DNA from: Methylobacterium sp. WL1
Lineage (GTDB): Bacteria > Pseudomonadota > Alphaproteobacteria > Rhizobiales > Beijerinckiaceae
Reading direction: 5' to 3'
NCBI RefSeq assembly: GCF_008000895.1
Contig: NZ_CP042823.1
Coordinates: 3,128,001 to 3,192,000 of the forward strand
DNA: 64,000 bases
A model generated the notes under the pieces. It ran no database searches and had not been told where the DNA came from. It saw only the letters and a list, made by a program, of their open reading frames with translations. Shown here in pieces: positions 43,068-52,421 of this stretch; position 1 is the first letter of the stretch, and each line of letters opens with the position of its first letter. Both the position numbers and the translations under genes were made by a program.

Positions 43068-44677
43068 CGGGCCGTGTCCTTCGCAGCGGTCTCCTTGGTA
43101 GCGGTGTTTTTGACCGCCTTCTGCATCCGGTTCTGCTTGTACCAGGCGTGGAAGGTCTGGCGCGGCGCATCCGGCATCTCGCGCTTCTTCCCCCAGGTGT
43201 TGAGCGGGTTGTAGACGGCGAAGCGCGGCAGCACCTTCAGCGCCGAATCCGCGGCGCCGATCGCCGCCCGATAGGCGGCGGGCCGAGACAGGACCGCACC
43301 CGCGGCCTTCATCATTCCCTGCTTGAGCGCCGGGATGTGATGCTCCTCGACCAGGACCTTGCGCCAGGCGAAGATCTGCTCGTGGATGTTGATCTTGACC
43401 GGGCAGACGTTGGTGCAGGAGCCGTTCATCGTCGAGGAGAACGGCAGGGTCGAGTATTTCCGCTTGTTGAAGGTCGGGTCGATGATCAACCCGATCGGGC
43501 CCGAATAGGTCGCCCCGTAGGAGAGGCCGCCCGAACGCCGGTAGACCGGACAGGTATTCATGCAGGCACCGCAGCGGATGCACTTCAGCGAGGTCCAGAA
43601 CTCCTCCAGCCCGAGCCGGGCCGAGCGGCCGTTATCGACCAGCACCATGTGCATCTCGGTGCCCTTGCGGGGTCCGCGGAAATGCGAAGTGTACTGGGTG
43701 ATCGGCGAGCCGAGCGCCGAGCGCGACAGCAGCCGGATGAACACCCCGAGATGCTCGACCTTGGGGATGATCTTCTCGATGCCGATCGAGTGGATCTGCA
43801 GCGGCGGGACGTTGCCGGACAAGTCGGCATTGCCCTCGTTGGTGCAGGTGACGACGGTGCCGGTCTCCGCGATGGCGAAGTTGCAGCCGGTCATGCCGGC
43901 ATCGGCCTTCAGAATGTAGGGCCGGGTCGTCTCGCGCTGGCTTTCGGCGAGGTAATGGGCGTCGTCGTTGTCCGGATCCGTGCCCAGCGTCTTGGCGAAG
44001 ACTTCGGCCACGTCCATCCGGGTCTTGTGGACCGCGGGCGCCACGATGTGGCTCGGCTCCTCGTTGTCAAGCTGCTGGATGCGCTCGCCGAGATCGGTCT
44101 CGATGATTTCGATGCCGTTGGCGGCCATGTGGTGGCGGAAGCCGCATTCCTCGGTGAGCATCGACTTGGACTTCACGAGGGTCTTGGCGCCGCGGCTGCG
44201 CAGGATCTCAAGGACGATGCGGTTGTGGTCGGCGCCGTCCGCAGCCCAGTGGACCTGCACGCCGTTGGCTTTCGCGGCGGCCTCGAACTGCTCGAGATAC
44301 TGGTCGAGATGGGTGAGCGTGTGCGCCTTGATGGCGGAGGCGAGCTCCCGCAGCTCCTCCCATTCCGGGATGCCGTGCGCCGAGGTATCGCGTTTCTTGC
44401 GCAGGTCCCACAGGCGCTCGTCGTGGGCGGCCTGGTGGAGCGGCGCGGCGAGGAAGCGCTCGGCGGCCTCGCCCTGATCGATCGGGCGGTCGCCGCGGAT
44501 TTTCGCGCCGCGGGGCTGCGGCTCGCGGGTCTGCGGCGCGCGGATCGGCTTCGTCGCGGCCTCGGCGTGCTGGAGGCGGCCGCCATCCTGGCCGCGCTCG
44601 CTCTCGTCGTCGGCAGCGCGGACTTCCGGGTGGATGAGACCATCGTGGGCGCGCGGGTTCAGATCCTCGACGCTCAT
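43064..44677 (-). CDS. lutB: L-lactate utilisation iron-sulfur protein LutB, with N-terminal extension
   Basis: A 537-residue LutB. The catalytic core includes SKSMLTEECGFRHHM, GMTGCNFAIAETGTVV and two ferredoxin-type clusters, CIRCGACMNTCPVY and a second CTNVCPVK. About the first 65 residues, rich in Arg, Glu and Gln, extend beyond typical LutB (about 475 residues) and look disordered. Translation is coupled on both sides: ATGA overlaps with lutA upstream and lutC downstream. It carries electrons from lactate toward the respiratory chain. Confidence 0.92.
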   Translation of the reverse strand: MSVEDLNPRAHDGLIHPEVRAADDESERGQDGGRLQHAEAATKPIRAPQTREPQPRGAKIRGDRPIDQGEAAERFLAAPLHQAAHDERLWDLRKKRDTSAHGIPEWEELRELASAIKAHTLTHLDQYLEQFEAAAKANGVQVHWAADGADHNRIVLEILRSRGAKTLVKSKSMLTEECGFRHHMAANGIEIIETDLGERIQQLDNEEPSHIVAPAVHKTRMDVAEVFAKTLGTDPDNDDAHYLAESQRETTRPYILKADAGMTGCNFAIAETGTVVTCTNEGNADLSGNVPPLQIHSIGIEKIIPKVEHLGVFIRLLSRSALGSPITQYTSHFRGPRKGTEMHMVLVDNGRSARLGLEEFWTSLKCIRCGACMNTCPVYRRSGGLSYGATYSGPIGLIIDPTFNKRKYSTLPFSSTMNGSCTNVCPVKINIHEQIFAWRKVLVEEHHIPALKQGMMKAAGAVLSRPAAYRAAIGAADSALKVLPRFAVYNPLNTWGKKREMPDAPRQTFHAWYKQNRMQKAVKNTATKETAAKDTAR

Positions 44678-45417
44678 GCGGCGGCTCCGTTCAGCACTTG
44701 CGCGATGTGGATGTAGCGGAGCGGCAGGCCGAGGCGTTCGGCACAGCCCTTCTGATGCATCAGGCACGAGGAATCGGCCGAGACAACATATGCGGCCCCG
44801 GCCCGATTCTGGTCGGCGACCTTGTCGTAGCCCATCTTGGCCGAGACGGCCGGCTCGAACACCGAGAAGGTGCCGCCGAAGCCGCAGCACTCGTCCGGCC
44901 GGGCGAGATCGACCAGCTCGACGCCCTTGACGAGGCGAAGCAGGTCGAGGGGCTTCGAGAAGTACGGTTTCACGATCTCGGACGGTCGGGCATGGTGGAT
45001 GCCGCGTAGCGCATTGCAATTGCCGTGATAGGCGACCTTGTGCGGGAACTCCGCCCAGGGCAGAGCCTCGATCTTCAGCACGTCGTGCAGAAACTCGACG
45101 AGCTCGTAGGTGCTGGCCCGGACCTTCTTGACCTCGTCCGTCTGCGGGATCGCGGTCAGGTGCTCGCGGACCTGGTGCACGCAGGAGCCCGAGGGCGCCA
45201 CCACGTAGTCGAAATCCGAGAAGTTCTTGACGAACAGGGCCTCGGTGGCGGCGGCCTCCGCGTGGCAGCCGGTGTTGGCCATCGGCTGGCCGCAACAGGT
45301 CTGGTCGAACGGGTATTCCACCGTGCAACCGACCCGCTCCAGCAATTCCAGCGTGGCGATCCCGACTTCCGGCTCGAAAGCGTCGACGTAGCACGGCACG
45401 AACAGGCCGACCCGCAT
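44674..45417 (-). CDS. lutA: L-lactate utilisation protein LutA (CCG-domain)
   Basis: A 247-residue protein of two cysteine-rich CCG domains (FDQTCCGQPMANTGC and DECCGFGGTFSVFEP), the LutA/YkgE and heterodisulfide-reductase type, which bind a non-cubane 4Fe-4S cluster. GGGAGAATCC precedes the ATG. It is the first gene of lutABC. The poxB gene lies just upstream on the same strand with a 66-base gap, so lactate oxidation and pyruvate decarboxylation may be expressed together. Confidence 0.93.
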   Translation of the reverse strand: MRVGLFVPCYVDAFEPEVGIATLELLERVGCTVEYPFDQTCCGQPMANTGCHAEAAATEALFVKNFSDFDYVVAPSGSCVHQVREHLTAIPQTDEVKKVRASTYELVEFLHDVLKIEALPWAEFPHKVAYHGNCNALRGIHHARPSEIVKPYFSKPLDLLRLVKGVELVDLARPDECCGFGGTFSVFEPAVSAKMGYDKVADQNRAGAAYVVSADSSCLMHQKGCAERLGLPLRYIHIAQVLNGAAA

Positions 45418-45483
45418 GGTCCGGATTCTCCCTGGATCGCCCGCTCCACTGGACTGGAACGGGTCTAGAATTCAGAGAGAGGT

Positions 45484-47214
45484 CTATCGGATGAGGTTGG
45501 TTTTGGCGAGGTCGAGAACTGCGTCACCGCGCCCATCCATCACGGCCCGCAGCACGTAGAGGCTGAAGCCCTTCATCTGCTGCCCGTCGATCTTGGGCGG
45601 CATCGAGAGCTCGTTGCGGGCGGTGCGCACATCGAGCAACGAGGGGCCGTCGAAGGCCAGGAACTCGCGCATGGCGCCGGGCAGCTCGGCTGGGTCCTCG
45701 ACCCGCAGGGCGAAGATGCCGGCGGCCCGCGACATCGCGGCGAAGTCCGGATTGTCGAGCGCGACGCCGGTCTCGAGATAGCCCGCCGCCTTCATCTCCA
45801 GCTCCACGAAGCCGAGGGTGCCGTTGTTGAACACCACGACCTTCAGGGGCAGGCGGTGCTGACGCAGGGTTAGGAAGTCGCCCATCAGCATGGCGAAACC
45901 GCCGTCGCCGCAAAGCGCGATCACCTGCCGGTTCGGCTCCGCGGCTTGTGCGCCGATCCCCTGGGACAGGGCGTTGGCCATCGAGCCGTGAACCCAGGAG
46001 CCGAGCAGGCGCCGTTTGCCGTTCATCTCCAGGTAGCGTGCCGCCCAGATCGTCGGGGTGCCGACATCGGCGGTGAAGATCGCGTCGTCCGCGGCCGCCT
46101 CGCTGATCGTCTTCGCGAGATATTGCGGATGGAGCGGGCCGCCCGGCTTCCCGGTGGCGAGATCGTCGAGGCCCGCGCGGGCCTTGGCGTAGTGCGTCAG
46201 GCTGGAATCCAGGAACGACCGGTCGGCCTTCGGCTTCAGGCGCGGCAGCAGCGCCCGGATCGTCGCGCCGACATCGCCGACGAGGCCGTGCTCGATGCGG
46301 CAGCGGCGGCCGAGTTCGGCGGGGCGCAGATCGACCTGGGCGACCTTCGCGTCCTGCGGGTAGAATTGCTTGTAGGGGAACCCCGTGCCCAGCATCAGCA
46401 GGGTGTCGCACGCCATCATGGCGGCGTAGCCGGACGAGAACCCGATCAATCCGGTCATGCCGACATCGTAGGGGTTGTCGAACGCGACGAACTCCTTGCC
46501 GCCGAGCGCGTGCACGATTGGACTCTTGAGCGCCTCGGCAAGCTGAAGCAGATCGGAATGGGCGCCGGCGCAGCCGCGTCCGCACAGCAGCGTCACGCGC
46601 TTGCCGGCGTTGAGCATGGCCGCCAGCGTATCGAGTTCGGCATCGGCCGGACGGACAACAGGCTTTGCCGGGATCAGCCCGGCCCGAGTGGCCAACGCGC
46701 GCTTGGGCGCATCGCGCAGCGCGACGTCGCCCGGGATGACGATGACGGCGACGCCCCCCTCTCCCACGGCGGCGCGGATCGCGTTCTCGAGCACGAACGG
46801 CATCTGCGACGGGTCGGACACCAACTCGCAGTAATGGCTGCATTCGCGGAACAGCGCGGTCGGGCGGGTCTCCTGAAAGTACCCCGAGCCGATCTCAGCG
46901 GACGGGATCTGCGCGGCGATCGCCAGGACCGGAGTCCGGCTCCGGTGCGCGTCGTAGAGCCCGTTGATCAGGTGCAGGTTGCCGGGGCCGCACGAGCCCG
47001 CGCATACGGCGAGCTTGCCGGTGACCTGCGCCTCCGCGCTTGCCGCAAAGGCCGCCGCCTCCTCGTGGCGGGTGTGGATCCAGTCGATCTTTCCGCGCGC
47101 GCGCAGCGCCTCCGTGATCCCGTTCAAGCTGTCGCCCACAACGCCGTAGATACGCGCGACTCCGGCCTCCTGAAGGGTCTCGGCGATCAGATCGGCGACG
47201 TTCTCGATGCGCAT
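45484..47214 (-). CDS. poxB: Pyruvate dehydrogenase (quinone), PoxB type
   Basis: A 576-residue thiamine-diphosphate/FAD enzyme. The TPP-activating glutamate is Glu51 in [10 protein letters not shown], and [12 protein letters not shown]...VVFNN is the TPP-binding block. The C-terminus [20 protein letters not shown] matches the lipid- and quinone-activated tail of E. coli PoxB. It decarboxylates pyruvate to acetate and CO2, sending electrons to ubiquinone at the membrane. It sits directly upstream of lutABC, which makes pyruvate. The start codon is preceded by a hairpin that includes its ribosome-binding site. Confidence 0.92.
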   Translation of the reverse strand: MRIENVADLIAETLQEAGVARIYGVVGDSLNGITEALRARGKIDWIHTRHEEAAAFAASAEAQVTGKLAVCAGSCGPGNLHLINGLYDAHRSRTPVLAIAAQIPSAEIGSGYFQETRPTALFRECSHYCELVSDPSQMPFVLENAIRAAVGEGGVAVIVIPGDVALRDAPKRALATRAGLIPAKPVVRPADAELDTLAAMLNAGKRVTLLCGRGCAGAHSDLLQLAEALKSPIVHALGGKEFVAFDNPYDVGMTGLIGFSSGYAAMMACDTLLMLGTGFPYKQFYPQDAKVAQVDLRPAELGRRCRIEHGLVGDVGATIRALLPRLKPKADRSFLDSSLTHYAKARAGLDDLATGKPGGPLHPQYLAKTISEAAADDAIFTADVGTPTIWAARYLEMNGKRRLLGSWVHGSMANALSQGIGAQAAEPNRQVIALCGDGGFAMLMGDFLTLRQHRLPLKVVVFNNGTLGFVELEMKAAGYLETGVALDNPDFAAMSRAAGIFALRVEDPAELPGAMREFLAFDGPSLLDVRTARNELSMPPKIDGQQMKGFSLYVLRAVMDGRGDAVLDLAKTNLIR

Positions 47215-47245
47215 GGTTCAAGCTCCGCATTTTCGGAGCCGAACT
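47215..47245 (-). promoter_or_regulatory. Hairpin enclosing the poxB ribosome-binding site
   Basis: On the minus strand GTTC-g-GCTCCG-AAAATG-CGGAGC-tt-GAAC forms a ten-base-pair stem that ends two bases before the ATG. The only good ribosome-binding site, GGAG eight bases upstream, lies inside the stem. Such a structure can hold back translation until melted or displaced. Confidence 0.6.
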
Positions 47246-47400
47246 GTGCGGCCAGCGGTGATGTTCCGCCGCTCTCGGCCCGATGCTGCATCGCACACAT
47301 GTCCGATGCAGCAGTCAAGACGGCAGAACCGGAGATTTCGGAGTCTAACCCCGAATGTTCGCGCCCGGGTTTCGCAGAAATTACTGTCCCCGTCGAACGA

Positions 47401-48000
47401 TCAGGGGCGGACTGCGTCCACGTCGCGGGCGATCACGGCGAACAGGTCGCCGAGGCCCGCGAGGCTCGCGGCCTGTAGCTGGGCCGCCGGCACCACCGAG
47501 CCGTCGGGCGCCGGCAAATCGCGCGTCGCGGTCGCCGAGGCGACTACGGTGGGATGGAAGCCGAGGTTGAAGGCCGAGCGCGCCGTCGAGTTCACGCACA
47601 TGTGGGTCATGAAGCCGGCCAGGATGAGGTCGGTGACGCCTGCCCGCTTGAGCCGATCCTCGAGATCCGTGCCTACGAACGAACTCGGAAAGGCCTTGGT
47701 GATCACGGCCTCCCCGTCCTGCGGCGCGACCTCCTGCGAGATCTGCCCGATCTCCGCGGTGATGTCGTAAGGCGAGCCGGGGCCGGCATTGTGCTGGATG
47801 TGGAAGACCGGCACGCCGGATTCCCGGGCTCGTTTGAGAAGGATCGCGGCCTCCGCGACCGCCGGCTCGACGCCGGACAGGCGCATCACGCCCTCGCGGT
47901 ACGTATTCTGGATGTCGATGAGGACGAGTGCGGCCCTCTTCAGGCTGGCCGGCTCGGGGCTCAGGCCGGAGAGGCCGCGTAGGGTCTTGAGATCGCTCAC
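47401..48000 (-). CDS. Cysteine hydrolase of the isochorismatase family
   Basis: A 199-residue isochorismatase-like hydrolase with the Asp-Lys-Cys triad: Asp29 (VLIDIQN), Lys102 (ITKAFPSSF) and Cys135 (MTHMCVNSTA), plus the usual cis-peptide region before Cys. Family members hydrolyse nicotinamide, ureido compounds, isochorismate or similar amides; the substrate is not assigned. GTG at 48000 is chosen because GGGAGA lies six bases upstream; a longer frame to 48144 has no support. Confidence 0.88.
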   Translation of the reverse strand: MSDLKTLRGLSGLSPEPASLKRAALVLIDIQNTYREGVMRLSGVEPAVAEAAILLKRARESGVPVFHIQHNAGPGSPYDITAEIGQISQEVAPQDGEAVITKAFPSSFVGTDLEDRLKRAGVTDLILAGFMTHMCVNSTARSAFNLGFHPTVVASATATRDLPAPDGSVVPAAQLQAASLAGLGDLFAVIARDVDAVRP

Positions 48001-48312
48001 CCGTGTCTCCCGATGCGCCCGTGATCGATCCGCCGGTGTGAACCCAATCGGGCAACGGCTGGTGCGGCGGCGGACCTTCCGTGGATCAACGCTGATCCCA
48101 CTTGTTTCGCCGTCGACGAGGCCACGCCTCGCCCTGAGTCGCAAGGCCGCGTCGGCGCCTGCGCTGACTCTTCGGGGCGTCCGGATGTTCCAGGCGTCGT
48201 CCGGGCCGGTGTTTCCCAGCGAAGTAGGGAGCCGCGCTTGATTTCCGCCGCTTCAGAGTCGAAGGACGTCTGGAAACGTTCCTAAGAGATCAGCGTCGAA
48301 GAGATCAGCGTC
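48001..48312. other. Intergenic region with 15-bp tandem repeat before the next start
   Basis: About 310 bases without a gene. The last 29 bases contain AAGAGATCAGCGTC twice (48284-48297 and 48299-48312), a perfect tandem duplication with a 15-base period that ends exactly at the ATG of the next gene. It duplicates the AGAGA ribosome-binding-like word. The rest shows no operator or terminator. Confidence 0.5.
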
Positions 48313-48705
48313 ATGGAAGAATTGCTCGCCCGCGTTACCGCCCGCACCGGGCTCGACGCCGCGACCGCGCAGACGGCCATCGGGCACATCCTGGCCTTCC
48401 TGCAGAAGGAAGGGCCGGAATCCGAGGTGGGCCAGCTCATGGCCGCGCTCCCCGGTTCCGAAGCTCTCGTGGCCGAGTCGAATGCCGGCGAGAGCGGCGG
48501 TGGCGGCCTGATGGGCATGCTCGGCGGCATGATGGGTGGCGGCGGCGTCATGGCGCTCGGCCAGAAGTTGATGGGCGCCGGTGTGCCCATGGGCCAGATG
48601 CAGCCGCTCGGCCAGGAGCTGTTCGCTTTCGGCCGTGAGAAGGTCGGCGAGGACGCCATGGGACCGATCATCGGTTCGATCCCGGGCCTCAACCAGTTCG
48701 TCTGA
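48313..48705 (+). CDS. Conserved glycine-rich small protein
   Basis: A 130-residue protein with a helical N-terminal domain (MEELLARVTARTGLDAATAQTAIG), a Gly/Met-rich centre (GGGGLMGMLGGMMGGGGV, about residues 62-79) and a helical C-terminal half ending IGSIPGLNQFV. Similar proteins are common as hypothetical genes in alphaproteobacteria; the N-terminal part recalls DUF2780/DUF937-type helices, but I am not sure of the family. No signal peptide is seen. Function unknown. Confidence 0.75.
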   Translation: MEELLARVTARTGLDAATAQTAIGHILAFLQKEGPESEVGQLMAALPGSEALVAESNAGESGGGGLMGMLGGMMGGGGVMALGQKLMGAGVPMGQMQPLGQELFAFGREKVGEDAMGPIIGSIPGLNQFV

Positions 48706-48924
48706 CGTCCTCGGTCCCGGGGCGGCCCAAACCCTCCGGGACCCGTTTTTCGGCCGCGGCACGTGCGCCGCCGCACCGTTTTCGCGCCAGTCCTGAACGA
48801 TCGTAAAAAAGTGGTTTCGCCGTCAGAGCTTGGCGGAACCCGTTCACGCGATCCCCGTTATTCGGGATGCAATTCGGACCATCGCCTTCGGCGCGTGACC
48901 GGATCGCACTCAGGTAGGCCGGCC

Positions 48925-49143
48925 ATGCCCGTCTTCGACGCCAAGAATCTGGATGCCGCCTTCGAGGGCCATGCGCTGCTCGCGGCGATCCTGCATCCGA
49001 CCCGCGCCGCTCAGACCCGCGCCCTGCGCCATGGACGCCGCCGGGTCGAGCGTGCCTCCGCCCTCGCCGATCCGTTGACGATCGAGCCACGCTTCCCCGG
49101 CACCAGCGACGAACTCGCCTCGGCGAGCTTCCAGGGGCGCTGA
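48925..49143 (+). CDS. Small hypothetical protein (72 aa)
   Basis: A 72-residue protein, not recognised. It starts MPVFDAKNLDAAFEGHALLAAIL, has a basic middle (RALRHGRRRVERAS) and ends ASASFQGR. No signal or membrane segment. ATG at 48925 is chosen over a much longer frame that runs through the intergenic region; AGGTAGG lies about 10 bases upstream. Codon use is similar to neighbours. Confidence 0.5.
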   Translation: MPVFDAKNLDAAFEGHALLAAILHPTRAAQTRALRHGRRRVERASALADPLTIEPRFPGTSDELASASFQGR

Positions 49144-49165
49144 CGAATCTTGGTGTGCAGAGGGA

Positions 49166-50077
49166 TTACCAGGGCTGGGGCGTAACGAGACCCTGACGGG
49201 TCACCACGACCCACTCCCGACCGCGGCGCTCGACACCCTCGACCCGACCGATCCCCGGCAGCATGTCTCCAGGCCCGACTTCGACGATGCGGCGGCGCTT
49301 GTTTTCCAGGATCGCCGCCCCGTCGAAGACGTCGCGCACAGCCCAGCCGTCGATCACCGCGGGTTTTTCGGCCGCGACGGATTTCGACTTGGCCTCCGAA
49401 CCCTTGGCCTCCGAACCCTTGGTCTCCGAGCCTTTGGCCTCCGCGTTCTTGGCATCGATGGCCTTCACCTCGGCGACCTTCGCGTCGGCCGCGCGGGTCT
49501 CAGCGAGGCTCCCGGTCTGTGTCGGCTCGGACTTGACGGCCGACGCTGCGACGGACGCGCGGCGCTCCAGTTGCGCGGCGAGATTGGTCATCCGTACGCT
49601 CTGTTCGCGCTCCCCCTGCTCGATACGCTCGCTCAGCGCTGCGGACTTGGTGTTCAGATTCTTATCGAGCTGCGCCAAGCGCTCGCCCAGGGCGCTGCTG
49701 CGGCTGCCGGCTTCCTTGCGGGCCGTGTCGGTGGCGGCGCGCAGGTCGGCGAGCACCTGATGGAGCTGGGCGATGTCGGCGCCGAGTCGAGCGGTTTCGG
49801 TCCGACCAGCATCGACGGTCGTGCTCAGCGCCAGGACGGCGTCGCTCGGCGCGCCGCCGGCGCCGGGGCGCGCGGCGAAGCCGAGGATCAGCCCGAGCGC
49901 CAGGGCAGTGCCCGCGATCGCGTAGCGCCGGACCTCTGGACCAGCCAGGGCCGGCATCGCGAATCGCACCGCCGCAGGTGCGGAGACGGGCTCCGGCTTC
50001 GGATTCGCTTTGCCCGCCACGACGGCCTTCAGCAGTTCGTCGGGAGAGAGGGCCGGCTTGGCTTCGATCTTCGTCAT
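49166..50077 (-). CDS. Single-pass membrane protein with coiled coil and repeat linker
   Basis: About 303 residues: a short N-terminal cytosolic part, one membrane helix (YAIAGTALALGLILGF, about 52-67), a heptad-rich segment (roughly 85-160) and an Ala/Glu/Lys linker with KGSEA-type five-residue repeats. A compact C-terminal domain ends VVVTRQGLVTPQPW. The C-terminal domain (DVFDGAAILENKRRRIVEVGPG) looks like a small beta-rich unit exposed to the periplasm. Function unknown; an envelope scaffold role is possible. ATG at 50077 is preferred to an upstream in-frame ATG at 50098. Confidence 0.75.
   Translation of the reverse strand: MTKIEAKPALSPDELLKAVVAGKANPKPEPVSAPAAVRFAMPALAGPEVRRYAIAGTALALGLILGFAARPGAGGAPSDAVLALSTTVDAGRTETARLGADIAQLHQVLADLRAATDTARKEAGSRSSALGERLAQLDKNLNTKSAALSERIEQGEREQSVRMTNLAAQLERRASVAASAVKSEPTQTGSLAETRAADAKVAEVKAIDAKNAEAKGSETKGSEAKGSEAKSKSVAAEKPAVIDGWAVRDVFDGAAILENKRRRIVEVGPGDMLPGIGRVEGVERRGREWVVVTRQGLVTPQPW
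49391..49450. repeat. Four 15-bp tandem repeats inside the coiled-coil protein gene
   Basis: Units of 15 bases begin at 49391, 49406, 49421 and 49436. The first two are identical (GGCCTCCGAACCCTT); the third and fourth differ at a few positions. They encode the five-residue KGSEA-like repeat and keep the frame, so copy-number change would only alter linker length. Confidence 0.85.
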
Positions 50078-50161
50078 TGCCCCCAACTCCGTCTTCAAGG
50101 TCCGCCTGCAAGCGTTCGTTAAGGACGTTTGTTTACGAAACCCTTACCGGCCGCCTCCGCG

Positions 50162-52237
50162 TCAGGCCGCGAGCCCGCGCTTTTTCAGGAGCGGAGCGAT
50201 GCTCGGCATCCGGCCGCGGAAGGCTGTGTAAGCGTCGCGCGGGTCGCGCAGGTTGCCGGCGCCGTACACGAAGGTCCGCAACCGCTTTGCCGTCTCCGGG
50301 TCGAAGATGTCGCCGGCCTCCTTGAAGGCATCGAAGGCGTCGGCATCTAGCACCTCGGACCAGAGATAGCTGTAGTACCCGGCCGCGTAGCCATCCCCCG
50401 AGAAGATGTGGGCGAAGTGCGGCGTCCGATGCCGCATGCTGATCTCGGCCGGCATGCCGATCCGCTGCAGGGCATCCGCTTCGAAGGCCGGCACGTCGAG
50501 GCCGGATTCGCCCCCCGCCGAGAGGTGGAGCGTCATGTCGACGATCGCCGAGGCGGTATACTCGATGGTCGCGAAACCCTGGTTGAAGGTGCGTGCCGCC
50601 AGGAGCTTGCGCAACAGTGCGTCGGGCATCGGCTCGCCGGTGCGGTGGTGCCGGGCATGGGCCTTGAGCACCTCGGGCTGCTCCAGCCAATGCTCGTAGA
50701 GCTGCGACGGCAATTCAACGAAGTCGCGCGACACAGACGTCCCGGAGAGCAGCGGGTAGGTCACATCCGACAGGAGCCCGTGCAGGGCGTGGCCGAACTC
50801 GTGGAACAGCGTGCGGGCGTCGTCGAAGGACAGGAGCGCGCTCTCGCCGGCGGGCGCCTTGGCGAAGTTCATCACGTTGACGATCACCGGCGTGACGGTA
50901 CCGGTCAGGCGCTCCTGAGAGCGGAACGCACTCATCCAGGCGCCGGAGCGCTTGGAGGACCGGGCGAAGTAATCGCCCAGGAACAGCCCGACCTCGGACC
51001 CGTCCGGGTTGCCGACCCGCCAGACCCGCACATCCGGATGATAGCGCGGCACGTCGGACAACGCCTCGAAGGTCAACCCGAACAACCGCGACGCCGTATC
51101 GAAGGCTGCCTGGATCATCCGGTCGAGGGGCAGGTAGGCCTTCACCTCGCTCTCATCGAGGTCGTGCTCGGCCCGCCTCAGCTTCTCGGTGTAGTGGCGC
51201 CAATCGTGCGCCTGGAGCGCAAAATTGTGGCCCTCCTGCCGGACGATCGCCTGAAGCCGCTCGCGCTCGTCGCCCGCCCGCGCCCGGGCCGGCGCCCAGA
51301 CATCGCGCAGCAGCTCCATGGCGGCGTCGGGGCTCGCCGCCATCGTGTCGTCGAGCTTGAAATGCGCGAAGCTGTCGAAGCCGAGCAGTCGGGCGTGCTC
51401 GGCGCGCAAGCCCACCATCTCCACGATGATGGCGCGGTTGTCGGTGGCGCCGCCATTCTCGCCGCGCCGGGTCCAGGCCGCGTAGGCCTTTTCGCGTAGG
51501 TCGCGACGGGTGGAGAACACCAGGAACGGCTCTATCAGCGAGCGCGAGAGGGTGATGACGTGACCATCCAGCCCGCGCTCCCGGGCCGCGCTTTCGGCGG
51601 CGGCGCGCAGGAACGGCGGCAGGCCGGCCAGGTCGTCCTCGCTGGAGAGCGGCAGGGTGAAGCTGCTCTCGTCGGCGAGCAGGTTCTGGCTGAACTGGGT
51701 GCCGAGTTCCGACATCCGGGCGGCGATCTCGGCGATGCGTGCCTTATCGTCCGGTCCGAGTTCGGCGCCGGCGCGACGGAAGCGGATACGGTAGCGCTCG
51801 AGCACCCGGCGCTCCTCCGGCCCGAGCCCCTCCGCCTCGGCGTCGACCGCCGAGATGCGGGCCCAGAGCTGCGGGTTGAGATAGATGGCGCTGCCGTGCC
51901 GGGCGAGCTTCGGGCCGATCGCCCGCTCGATCGCCTGCAGGTCCGTGTTCGTGTGGCTGCCGGTCAGGTTGTAGAAGACGCCGGCGACCCGCTCGAGGGC
52001 CTGGCCGGCCCGCTCCATCGCCGCGACGGTGTTGGCGAAGGTGGCGGGCGCCGTGTCGGCCGCGATGCCCTGGATCTCGGCATCGTGGGCGGCGAGCGCG
52101 GCATCGAAGGCCGGCATGTAATGCGCAGCCTGGATGCGCTCGAACGGCGGCAACCCATAGGGCGTGCTCCACTGCGCGTCGCGGAAGGGATTGTCCTGCG
52201 GCAGGCTCGGAAGCCCGGCATCAGCTACGTCCGCCAT
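50162..52237 (-). CDS. M3-family oligopeptidase (oligopeptidase A / dipeptidyl carboxypeptidase type)
   Basis: A 691-residue zinc metallopeptidase. HEFGHALHGLL is the metal-binding HExxH, and ELPSQLYEHW supplies the third ligand downstream. IFSGDGYAAGYYSYLWSEVLDADAFDAF is the family's C-terminal signature. No signal peptide is seen, so it is cytosolic and degrades short peptides, including cleaved signal peptides. Whether it is an endopeptidase (PrlC-like) or a dipeptidyl carboxypeptidase (Dcp) is not decided by sequence. It is divergent from the extensin-like gene. Confidence 0.93.
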   Translation of the reverse strand: MADVADAGLPSLPQDNPFRDAQWSTPYGLPPFERIQAAHYMPAFDAALAAHDAEIQGIAADTAPATFANTVAAMERAGQALERVAGVFYNLTGSHTNTDLQAIERAIGPKLARHGSAIYLNPQLWARISAVDAEAEGLGPEERRVLERYRIRFRRAGAELGPDDKARIAEIAARMSELGTQFSQNLLADESSFTLPLSSEDDLAGLPPFLRAAAESAARERGLDGHVITLSRSLIEPFLVFSTRRDLREKAYAAWTRRGENGGATDNRAIIVEMVGLRAEHARLLGFDSFAHFKLDDTMAASPDAAMELLRDVWAPARARAGDERERLQAIVRQEGHNFALQAHDWRHYTEKLRRAEHDLDESEVKAYLPLDRMIQAAFDTASRLFGLTFEALSDVPRYHPDVRVWRVGNPDGSEVGLFLGDYFARSSKRSGAWMSAFRSQERLTGTVTPVIVNVMNFAKAPAGESALLSFDDARTLFHEFGHALHGLLSDVTYPLLSGTSVSRDFVELPSQLYEHWLEQPEVLKAHARHHRTGEPMPDALLRKLLAARTFNQGFATIEYTASAIVDMTLHLSAGGESGLDVPAFEADALQRIGMPAEISMRHRTPHFAHIFSGDGYAAGYYSYLWSEVLDADAFDAFKEAGDIFDPETAKRLRTFVYGAGNLRDPRDAYTAFRGRMPSIAPLLKKRGLAA

Positions 52238-52421
52238 TCGGTCCTCGGTGGTGCGTCGGACGGACCATGCCTTCGGTCCGCCCCGTCAGGCCGCAAGATG
52301 GGGTTCGCGGCCGCGTCCCGGAAGACAGAGGCCCGATAGGCGGCCCCGTCAACAGGGTCGGATCGATCCGAATGCGGTTCCGTTCGTTTCCTCCCGTCCC
52401 ACGCCCACGCTTCGAGGTCCC

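Noticed and set aside
43148..44716. 522-codon plus-strand open frame opposite lutB
   Set aside because: Antisense to a gene with two intact ferredoxin motifs and coupled neighbours; no homology signal in the translation.
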